DNA of 5,667 nt from an uncultured Oscillibacter sp. (GTDB taxonomy: Bacteria; Bacillota_A; Clostridia; Oscillospirales; Oscillospiraceae), in the NCBI GenBank assembly GCA_948902155.1, contig CAQVQZ010000141.1:1-5667 (forward strand), read 5' to 3'. The notes beneath the pieces are model-generated. The model was not told where the DNA came from. It made no database searches and saw nothing but the letters and a program-made list of their open reading frames with translations. The position numbers were made by a program, and so were the translations under genes. Shown here piece by piece: positions 1 through 4,677 of the stretch (positions are counted from its first letter, which is position 1; each line of letters begins with the position of its first letter).

Positions 1-2
1 CC

Positions 3-254
3 GCGATGTTGTCGGCTGTGCGGGAAATTGATCAACTGGACGCTGAAGCGGAGCGCAGAGGGAAGATTGCAGGCCAGTTTTGCAAGGCATATGAGCGGGC
101 TGTTCTGCTGACGCCTACGTTGGAAAATGTGCGTTGCTGGGTGGAAAATACGCGTATGAAACCGGATGAGATTGAGGACTCTGTGCAGGAATCCTATGAG
201 CTGGCTCAGACATTTCAAACCATCCCCTGCGGGGCTTTCGCCCCGCTTTTTTGA
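3..254 (+). CDS. C-terminal part of an unrecognised protein (5'-truncated by window edge)
   Basis: The reading frame is open from the window edge to a TGA at 252-254. A methionine codon at 6 exists, but only five bases precede it, so whether the gene starts there or upstream cannot be decided. The roughly 83 visible residues are hydrophilic and mostly helical in character, rich in Glu, Arg and Gln, with two Cys (in QFCKAYE and VRCWVEN). I do not recognise the family. The last nine codons are written by the intrinsic terminator hairpin at 229-252, so the tail (IPCGAFAPLF) is probably not conserved and the stop sits at the end of the U-tract. Codon use is less GC-biased than in the operon downstream, which fits accessory or mobile DNA. 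Function is unknown; the call of a coding region rests only on the open frame and protein-like composition. Confidence 0.5.
   Translation, partial: AMLSAVREIDQLDAEAERRGKIAGQFCKAYERAVLLTPTLENVRCWVENTRMKPDEIEDSVQESYELAQTFQTIPCGAFAPLF
229..252 (+). terminator. Rho-independent terminator
   Basis: A perfect 7-bp GC-rich stem (GCGGGGC 229-235 with GCCCCGC 240-246) with loop TTTC is followed directly by six T residues (247-252). It terminates plus-strand transcription of the upstream partial gene and overlaps that gene's last codons. On the minus strand no T-run follows the stem, so it is not an intrinsic terminator for the minus-strand cassette. Confidence 0.9.
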
Positions 255-306
255 GGACTTCGATTGTGCATATCTCCCGACATTCACCAGCGAGGAAAGT
301 TAAAGG

Positions 307-462
307 TCAGATTTGCGGATGGTCCGCCGCCTGGGGCGGCAGGACCAGATCCCAGAAGTGGAACCAATAACAGGACTGGCACACCAGGGGGACCGGGGGG
401 ACGTCATGCCCTGAGGGAAAGAGCGGGCACAGGTCGCAGGAGTCCAGCATTGCGGGGGCCAT
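307..462 (-). CDS. 51-residue zinc-ribbon-like small protein
   Basis: The minus-strand ATG (460-462) overlaps the TAA of the upstream 77-residue gene as TAATG, and the frame ends at TGA (307-309), giving 51 residues. Cys9 and Cys12 (CDLC) and Cys28 and Cys31 (CQSC) form CX2C-X15-CX2C, the usual spacing of a small zinc ribbon or knuckle; an aromatic patch (YWFHFWDL, about 32-39) follows the second pair. An internal Met at position 5 is an alternative start. No clear Shine-Dalgarno precedes it, so translation probably depends on coupling to the preceding gene. Zinc binding is inferred from cysteine spacing alone and no family is recognised. The regular cysteine pairs and the exact stop-start overlap argue that it is real despite its length. 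Its partner suggests a nucleic-acid role, but that is speculation. Confidence 0.5.
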   Translation of the reverse strand: MAPAMLDSCDLCPLFPSGHDVPPVPLVCQSCYWFHFWDLVLPPQAADHPQI

Positions 463-695
463 TAGGCTTTTGCCATGCCGTCGCACCTGCCGTAACGGTT
501 ATACGAGACATTCACCTCGTCGCCGACCTTGGGCTGGTACGGCCATGCGTTCAGCTTGGCGCCCGTGGTGAAGACGCGCTCGGACCCGAGTCCTTCCCCC
601 TTCTCCAGGGGATACGTCAGGTAAATGTTTCTGCCACTGATCTGAGTCTTGTCCTCCCCTGTGAAGGACGAGGGTCTGATGCCAATGATTTTCAT
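462..695 (-). CDS. 77-residue hypothetical protein, possible OB-like/ssDNA-binding phage-type protein
   Basis: The frame starts at ATG 693-695 and stops at TAA 462-464. A perfect AGGAGG lies four bases upstream of the start on the minus strand (plus coordinates 700-705). The protein is small and beta-rich in character: it begins MKIIGIRPSSF, has a central charged and glycine-rich turn (EKGEGLGSERVF, residues 31-42), and then KVGDEVNVSYNRYG (56-69), where VGDEV plus an aromatic/basic strand resembles the end of an OB-fold barrel. Small proteins of this style occur in phage and integrative elements, and a gene-5-like single-stranded DNA-binding role is possible. This is inferred from size and pattern, not from a recognised family. 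It stands alone on the minus strand with a 51-residue zinc-ribbon-like gene directly downstream and no phage structural or replication genes visible. The coding call is fairly firm; the function is not. Confidence 0.72.
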   Translation of the reverse strand: MKIIGIRPSSFTGEDKTQISGRNIYLTYPLEKGEGLGSERVFTTGAKLNAWPYQPKVGDEVNVSYNRYGRCDGMAKA

Positions 696-699
696 GTTG

Positions 700-705
700 C
701 CTCCT
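700..705 (-). promoter_or_regulatory. Shine-Dalgarno of the minus-strand small-gene cassette
   Basis: The minus strand reads AGGAGG four bases before the ATG at 693-695. This consensus site fixes the start of the 77-residue gene and is the best evidence that this strand is the coding one here, over the 171-codon plus-strand frame that overlaps it. Confidence 0.8.
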
Positions 706-720
706 GCCTTTCTTTTTTAC

Positions 721-752
721 GGGGGCTGAGGGGCGGCCCCCTTATTATTTTT
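721..752. other. GC-rich hairpin upstream of the minus-strand cassette
   Basis: GGGGGC (721-726) pairs with GCCCCC (736-741) around a nine-base loop. Read on the plus strand it is followed by a T-rich run (742-752, TTATTATTTTT), which makes it a weak intrinsic-terminator candidate, though no plus-strand gene lies before it. Read on the minus strand it would lie in the 5' leader of the 77-residue gene, about 25 bases from its ATG, and could influence access to the ribosome site. Confidence 0.4.
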
Positions 753-996
753 GTGGGTAATGGAAAGCCTTTATGGTAGCAGGTCTACACATTCTGGACA
801 GCTTTTACGGACGATTTATGAGGACTACCCGTAGCGAATAACGGGCATATGACCTTTAACCCTAACGTCCAACCTCATTGTGGCTTTTTGATGTGACCTA
901 AACCATCCCCACAAAGGAGAACAGCCGGACATGGCTTGTCCGACTGTCCATTTTCAATATACAACTTGCCACTGATGAACCTTGTGAAATTCCCCC
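753..996. other. Intergenic region without a convincing gene
   Basis: This gap separates the divergent minus-strand cassette from the lepB operon. No long ORF on either strand looks coding. It holds two small hairpins (CCCGT 828-832 with ACGGG 841-845; CGGACA 926-931 with TGTCCG 937-942) and a good ribosome-binding sequence AAAGGAGA near 914-920. That sequence precedes only a 14-codon frame (931-975), whose TGA overlaps a following ATG as TGATG. No clear sigma-A promoter was found for the minus-strand genes. Composition is lower in GC than the operon. Confidence 0.5.
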
Positions 997-1025
997 TTGT
1001 GGTCCCCGCGTTTTTTTGCTATACT
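997..1025 (+). promoter_or_regulatory. Probable sigma-A promoter of the lepB operon
   Basis: A -35-like TTGTGG (997-1002) is separated by 17 bases from a -10 TATACT (1020-1025), which matches TATAAT at five of six positions. The spacer carries a run of seven T residues. Transcription would begin near 1031-1034, leaving a leader of about 120 bases before lepB. This promoter lies inside an in-frame upstream extension of lepB, which supports the downstream ATG at 1152 as the real start. Confidence 0.6.
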
Positions 1026-1055
1026 ATTATAAATCATGCCTATAACCAGGCAAAC

Positions 1056-1120
1056 CGCCCGGCCTCCTCCGGACCCCCGTCGACCCTCCGCCCCCGGCGG
1101 AGCCGGGAAACCGCCGGGCG
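1056..1120 (+). promoter_or_regulatory. Structured GC-rich 5' leader of the lepB operon
   Basis: Between the promoter and lepB, CGCCCGG (1056-1062) can pair with CCGGGCG (1114-1120). Within that closing stem, CTCCGCC (1086-1092) and GGCGGAG (1096-1102) form a perfect 7-bp hairpin. No T-run follows, so it is not an intrinsic terminator. I do not recognise a known riboswitch or leader-peptide attenuator. Such pairings arise easily in GC-rich DNA, so a regulatory role is only a possibility. Confidence 0.3.
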
Positions 1121-1151
1121 TTCATCGAAAATTTGGAATCGAGGGATCGTC

Positions 1152-1742
1152 ATGTCGTCTGAGAAAACGGAAAAGAAGCCCGAACAGCCGGGGAAGGGAA
1201 TCTATGAGTGGGCCCAGGCCCTGGTGTGCTCCGTGCTGGCGGCGGTGGTGGTGTTCGCCTTCGGCGTCCGGGTGGTGGGCGTGTCCGGCGGGTCCATGCG
1301 GGAGACGCTCCAGAACGGGGACCTGCTGCTGGTGGTCAACGGGCCGCTGTGCGGGGACTACCAGCGGGGCGACGTGGTCATTGCGGCAAAGCCCTCCTTT
1401 GAGTTCGGCGAGCCCATCGTCAAGCGGGTCATTGCCACCGAGGGCGAGACCGTGGATGTGGACTTTGACAACGGCGTGGTCTACGTGGACGGCGAGGCCC
1501 TGGAGGAGCCCTATATCCGGGAGCCCACCCACCTGGACCTGGGGACGGCCTACCCCTTCACCGTGCCGGAGGGCTGCGTCTTCCTCATGGGGGACAACCG
1601 CAACGAGAGCCGGGACAGCCGGGAGCCGGACCTGGGAGCGGTGGACGCCCGCTGCGTCATCGGCCGGGCGGTGTTTCTGCTGCTGCCGGGGGAGACCTCC
1701 GGCCTGGAGCTGCGGGAGTGGGACCGGATTGGAAAACTGTAA
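1152..1742 (+). CDS. lepB: Signal peptidase I, first tandem copy
   Basis: Membrane-anchored serine protease (peptidase family S26A) that removes signal peptides from secreted preproteins on the outer face of the cytoplasmic membrane. The 196-residue product has a charged N-terminus, one membrane anchor (about 21-44), catalytic Ser48 in GGSM, catalytic Lys91 in IVKRVIATEGE, and the C-terminal signature GDNRNESRDSR (147-157). This single-anchor layout and length fit Gram-positive SPase I. The start at 1152 is chosen because a GAGGGA sequence lies five bases upstream and the promoter falls inside the longer frame that opens at 936. Residue 51 is Glu where the family signature (SM-x-P/S-T/A-L) expects Pro or Ser, so the Ser-side motif is atypical. 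Only 12 bases separate it from a second lepB, with which it shares long near-identical blocks, indicating tandem duplication and divergence. Confidence 0.95.
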   Translation: MSSEKTEKKPEQPGKGIYEWAQALVCSVLAAVVVFAFGVRVVGVSGGSMRETLQNGDLLLVVNGPLCGDYQRGDVVIAAKPSFEFGEPIVKRVIATEGETVDVDFDNGVVYVDGEALEEPYIREPTHLDLGTAYPFTVPEGCVFLMGDNRNESRDSREPDLGAVDARCVIGRAVFLLLPGETSGLELREWDRIGKL

Positions 1743-1833
1743 GGCGGGAGAGACATGCAGAGAGAAAAAACCAAGGAGAGCCGCCGGGAGGCGTACGAGT
1801 GGGTCCAGGCCCTGGTGTGCTCCGTGCTGGCGG
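1214..1833 (+). repeat. 29-bp direct repeat shared by the tandem lepB genes
   Basis: Positions 1214-1242 and 1805-1833 are identical over 29 bases; both encode the same part of the membrane anchor (QALVCSVLA). A second identical block of 21 bases occurs at 1563-1583 and 2151-2171, encoding VPEGCVF. The blocks lie 588-591 bases apart, about one gene length, as expected for tandem duplicates. Conservation at synonymous positions suggests recent duplication or gene conversion, and recombination between the blocks could collapse the pair to one gene. Confidence 0.8.
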
Positions 1834-2333
1834 TGGTGCTGCTGTTCACCTTCGTCATCCGCCTCATCGGCGTGGACGGGCACTCCATGGTCCCCACCCT
1901 TCAGGACGGGGACCGTCTGCTGGTGCTGAACTCCTACCTCTGCGGCGGCTATGAGACGGGGGACGTGGTGGTGCTGCGGAAGGAGAGCTTCCTCCCCACG
2001 CCCATTGTCAAGCGGGTCATCGCCACGGAGGGCCAGGTGGTGGACATCGATTTTTCCTCTGGAATCGTGTATGTGGACGGCGTGCGCCTCCACGAGGGCT
2101 ATGTCCGGGAGGGGACCTTCACGCCGGAGGGCACGGCGTTCCCCCTGGCGGTGCCGGAGGGCTGCGTCTTCGTCCTGGGGGACAACCGGAACAACAGCAC
2201 CGACAGCCGGGACGCCCGCCTGGGCACGGTGGACGCCCGGTACATCATCGGCCGGGCGGTGTTCCTGGCCTTTCCAGGGCCCGACGCCGATACGGGAGAA
2301 CGGGCCTACGGGCGGATCGGAGGAATCGGCTGA
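1755..2333 (+). CDS. lepB: Signal peptidase I, second tandem copy
   Basis: The second S26A signal peptidase, 192 residues, has the same plan as its neighbour: a basic N-terminus (REKTKESRREAYEW), one membrane anchor (about 17-40), catalytic Ser44 in the canonical HSMVPTL motif, catalytic Lys86 in IVKRVIATEG, and GDNRNNSTDSR at 142-152. A GGCGGGAG sequence just upstream supports the ATG at 1755. All expected catalytic motifs are intact, so this copy is the more typical enzyme of the pair. Its stop overlaps the rbgA start as TGATG, and the rbgA ribosome-binding site lies inside its last codons. Multiple SPase I paralogues with overlapping but different substrate preferences are well known in Firmicutes (for example SipS and SipT in Bacillus subtilis); whether these two divide substrates cannot be read from sequence. 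Confidence 0.95.
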   Translation: MQREKTKESRREAYEWVQALVCSVLAVVLLFTFVIRLIGVDGHSMVPTLQDGDRLLVLNSYLCGGYETGDVVVLRKESFLPTPIVKRVIATEGQVVDIDFSSGIVYVDGVRLHEGYVREGTFTPEGTAFPLAVPEGCVFVLGDNRNNSTDSRDARLGTVDARYIIGRAVFLAFPGPDADTGERAYGRIGGIG

Positions 2334-3202
2334 TGGAGATTCAATGGTATCCCGGACATATGGCAAAGACCCGCCGCATGATCACGGAGCAGCTGAAAAA
2401 CGTGGACGCGGTGTGCGAGATTTTGGACGCCCGTATCCCCCGCTCCAGCCGGAACCCGGACGTGGACGGCCTGACGGCGGGGAAGCCCCGGCTGGTGGTC
2501 TTGAACCGGGCGGACCAGGCGGACCGGGAGGCCGTGAAGGCGTGGGCGGCGCATTTCAAAGAGCAGGGCTGGGCGGTGCTGGAGACGGACGCCAAAAGCG
2601 GCGCGGGCACGGCGCGGTTCTCCGCCGCCGTCCGGGAGCTGCTGGCGGACAAGCTCCGCGTCTACGCGGAGAAGGGCCAGACGGGCCGGGTGGTCCGGGT
2701 CATGGTCCTGGGCATCCCCAACGTGGGGAAGTCCACCTTTATCAATAAGGTGGCGGGCCGGAAGACCGCCAAAGCGGAGGACCGCCCCGGCGTCACCCGG
2801 TCCAAGCAGTGGGTGCCGGTGGACCGGGGCCTGGAGCTGCTGGACACCCCCGGCATCCTCTGGCCCAAGCTGGACGACAAAGACGTGGGCCTGCACCTGG
2901 CCTTCACCGGGGCGGTGAAGGACGAAATTCTGGACACGGAGACCCTGGGGTGCCACCTGATGGCGTACCTGGCGGAGAAGTACCCCGAGGCGCTGAAAAC
3001 CGGCTACAAGCTCCCCGCCCTCCCGGAGCGGGAAGAGGGGGAGAACGACGTGGCCTACGGCTACCGCCTCCTGGAGGCCGCCGGGCGGCGGCGGGGCTTC
3101 CTGATTTCCGGCGGCGAGGTGGACACGGAGCGCATGGCGAAGATTCTGCTGGACGAGTTCCGCTCCGGCAAGCTGGGGCGGTTTACTTTGGAGGAGCCGT
3201 AA
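2333..3202 (+). CDS. rbgA: Ribosome biogenesis GTPase RbgA (YlqF)
   Basis: RbgA is a circularly permuted GTPase required for late assembly of the 50S subunit in Firmicutes. The 289-residue product (about 282 in Bacillus subtilis) shows the family N-terminus IQWYPGHMAK (3-12) and DARIPRSSRNP (32-42). The permuted order of G motifs is visible: G4 NRAD (58-61), then G1 GIPNVGKST (127-135), G2 Thr155 in RPGVT, G3 DTPG (171-174). A C-terminal helical RNA-binding domain follows, ending in the FGR-like stretch KLGRFTLEEP. G4 carries Arg where Lys is usual (NKAD), probably a tolerated change. The start is set by GGAGGA (2319-2324) eight bases upstream and by the TGATG overlap with lepB. Its own TAA overlaps the next ATG (TAATG), so four successive genes are probably translationally linked. 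Confidence 0.97.
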   Translation: MEIQWYPGHMAKTRRMITEQLKNVDAVCEILDARIPRSSRNPDVDGLTAGKPRLVVLNRADQADREAVKAWAAHFKEQGWAVLETDAKSGAGTARFSAAVRELLADKLRVYAEKGQTGRVVRVMVLGIPNVGKSTFINKVAGRKTAKAEDRPGVTRSKQWVPVDRGLELLDTPGILWPKLDDKDVGLHLAFTGAVKDEILDTETLGCHLMAYLAEKYPEALKTGYKLPALPEREEGENDVAYGYRLLEAAGRRRGFLISGGEVDTERMAKILLDEFRSGKLGRFTLEEP

Positions 3203-3738
3203 TGGGAGACGATAAGAAATGGTCCGCTGCCAATGCCGCGGCGCTTTTATGGGTGGCCCTGCATTTTTACGCCAGCGTCCATGCGTTCATGCACGGCCTC
3301 TATCAGACCTACACCATCTGGAGCTGGGTCTTGCTGACGGTTTGGCTCCTGGGCCTGCTGGCCCTGGACGCGCGGCTGTATGCCGGCGGGAGACCGGGAC
3401 TGCTGCGGTTTGTGAAATGGTACTGGGCTTTCAGCGCCGCAATGGCCGCGGCAGTGATTCTGGCGGGCGAACTGGATTTGATTCACGATGTGAATGGCTT
3501 CCTTGTTTTTGGAGTGCTATGTACCTTCCTGACGCCTCTGTGGCAGCTGCTGGCCTTTACGTGGATGCTGTTTAAATGGCTGGCGGACATGCCGGGAATT
3601 GTCCGGTACAGCGGGGGCTGCGGGGCGGTAATGTTCATCTGCCTGATTCATTTCATCTATTTTGTCTGGCTCCACCGCCGGGCCAAAAGGAGAGGAGACC
3701 ATGGACCTGTGGACCCCGGAGCGGGAACAGTGGGATAA
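3202..3738 (+). CDS. Unrecognised multi-pass membrane protein within the operon
   Basis: This is a 178-residue protein of unknown family. It has about five hydrophobic segments (roughly 10-30, 37-56, 70-90, 98-126, 140-158), many Trp, Phe and Tyr residues, and a basic tail (HRRAKRR, 158-164), giving a predicted integral cytoplasmic-membrane protein. The start is well supported: GGAGG (3190-3194) lies seven bases upstream and the ATG overlaps the rbgA stop as TAATG. The last 12 or so codons run across the rnhB ribosome site and 38 bases into rnhB, so the terminal residues (GDHGPVDPGAGTVG) are dictated by the downstream gene and may be a late extension after loss of an earlier stop. Codon use is visibly less GC-biased than in rbgA and rnhB, hinting at later insertion or weak expression. 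Gene reality is likely; function cannot be assigned. Confidence 0.75.
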   Translation: MGDDKKWSAANAAALLWVALHFYASVHAFMHGLYQTYTIWSWVLLTVWLLGLLALDARLYAGGRPGLLRFVKWYWAFSAAMAAAVILAGELDLIHDVNGFLVFGVLCTFLTPLWQLLAFTWMLFKWLADMPGIVRYSGGCGAVMFICLIHFIYFVWLHRRAKRRGDHGPVDPGAGTVG

Positions 3739-4321
3739 GGGCTTTGACGTCCTCTGCGGCGTGGACGAGGCGGGAGCGGGCCCCCTGGCGGGGCCGGTGT
3801 ACGCCGCCGCCGTCATCCTGCCCAGGGAGATCGAGCTTCCCGGCCTCAACGACTCCAAGAAGCTGACGGAGAAAAAGCGGGAGGCCCTTTTTGACGCGAT
3901 CACCGCCCAGGCGGAGGCGTGGTCCGTGGCCTTCGCCACGGCGGAGGAGATCGACGAACTGGACATCCTCAACGCCCGGATGCTGGCGATGCAGCAGGCT
4001 GTCGACGGCCTGTCTGTGAAGCCGGACCTATGCCTCATCGACGGCAACCGGGACCACGGGAGCCGCGTCTCCATCACGGCTCCCCATATCACCCTGGTGG
4101 GCGGCGACGGAAAAAGCGCCTCCATCGCCGCCGCCTCCATCCTGGCCAAGGTCAGCCGGGACCGCTACGCCGCCCAGGAGCTGGACAGGTTGTATCCCCA
4201 GTACGGCTTTGCTAAACACAAGGGCTACGGCACCAAGGCCCACTACGCCGCCTTGGACCAATACGGCCCCTGCCCGGCCCACCGGAAAACCTTCCTGAAA
4301 AAGTGGGAGGCGCGGCGGTGA
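3701..4321 (+). CDS. rnhB: Ribonuclease HII
   Basis: RNase HII cleaves RNA in RNA-DNA hybrids and incises at single ribonucleotides misincorporated in DNA, starting ribonucleotide excision repair. The 206-residue product carries the expected acidic residues: Asp22 and Glu23 in GVDEAG, Asp114 in LIDGN, Asp136 in GGDGKSASIAAASILAK. It also has the later YGFAKHKGYGT block (168-178), with the conserved Tyr that stacks at the RNA-DNA junction. The start at 3701 is chosen because AAAGGAGAGGAG lies directly upstream; a longer frame from 3662 lies wholly within the preceding gene. The notable oddity is residue 26: the family's GRG motif after DEA reads Gly-Ala-Gly, losing the Arg. The gene overlaps the membrane-protein gene by 38 bases and yraN by four (GTGA). 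Confidence 0.96.
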   Translation: MDLWTPEREQWDKGFDVLCGVDEAGAGPLAGPVYAAAVILPREIELPGLNDSKKLTEKKREALFDAITAQAEAWSVAFATAEEIDELDILNARMLAMQQAVDGLSVKPDLCLIDGNRDHGSRVSITAPHITLVGGDGKSASIAAASILAKVSRDRYAAQELDRLYPQYGFAKHKGYGTKAHYAALDQYGPCPAHRKTFLKKWEARR

Positions 4322-4671
4322 GCGGGAAAAAAGGGGACCAGGGGGAGGCCCTGGCCGCCCGGTATCTGGAAGAGCGGGGTTGCGCCGTGCTGGAGCGCCA
4401 GTGGCGGCGGCGCTTCGGGGAGCTGGACATCGTGGCCCGGACGCCGGAGGGGGTCCTGTGCTTCGTGGAGGTGAAGCGCCGGGGGCCGGGGTCCATCGGC
4501 CTGCCCCGGGAGTTCGTGGACGGGCGGAAGCGGGAGCGGCTGCGGAAAGCCGCCGCCGCCTACCTGAGCGAGACCGGCTTCGACGGCCCCGCCCGGTTCG
4601 ACGTGGCGGAGGTCTACGAGGAAAAGAACGGCGGGCTCCGGGTGGTGTACCTGGAAGACGCCTTCTCATAA
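4318..4671 (+). CDS. yraN: YraN/UPF0102 family nuclease-like protein
   Basis: A 117-residue member of the UPF0102 (YraN) family, small proteins with a restriction-endonuclease-like core whose cellular role remains poorly defined. The family landmarks are present: an N-terminal GDQGEALAARYLEERG (6-21), the active-site-like GELDIVA (34-40) followed by FVEVKRR (49-55) with Asp37, Glu51 and Lys53 in the D...ExK arrangement, and a C-terminal RFDVAEVY (93-100). The start is GTG at 4318, overlapping the rnhB TGA as GTGA, with GGGAGG (4305-4310) seven bases upstream; the alternative GTG at 4303 lies before that site and is less likely. The rnhB-yraN pairing is common in bacteria and suggests a DNA-maintenance context. 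It is the last gene of the operon; a hairpin-rich element starts seven bases after its stop. Confidence 0.93.
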   Translation: MSGKKGDQGEALAARYLEERGCAVLERQWRRRFGELDIVARTPEGVLCFVEVKRRGPGSIGLPREFVDGRKRERLRKAAAAYLSETGFDGPARFDVAEVYEEKNGGLRVVYLEDAFS

Positions 4672-4677
4672 ACTGAT

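Noticed and set aside
264..779. 171-codon plus-strand frame across 264-779
   Set aside because: It overlaps the minus-strand cassette, lacks a ribosome site, and has a low-complexity Pro/Gly/Arg-rich start. The minus-strand genes have better start signals and protein character.
936..1151. In-frame upstream extension giving a longer LepB beginning at 936 or 975
   Set aside because: The added residues do not resemble a signal peptidase N-terminus, the sigma-A-like promoter (997-1025) lies within it, and the ATG at 1152 has its own ribosome site and gives a family-typical length.
1122..2366. 414-codon minus-strand frame opposite the lepB genes
   Set aside because: It is the antisense of two clear lepB genes with strong third-position GC bias, which suppresses stops on the opposite strand; its His- and Gly-rich translation is typical of such shadows.
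3662..3700. Earlier start for rnhB at 3662
   Set aside because: The extra residues lie inside the membrane-protein gene and have no ribosome site, while the ATG at 3701 follows an excellent one and gives the usual RnhB length.
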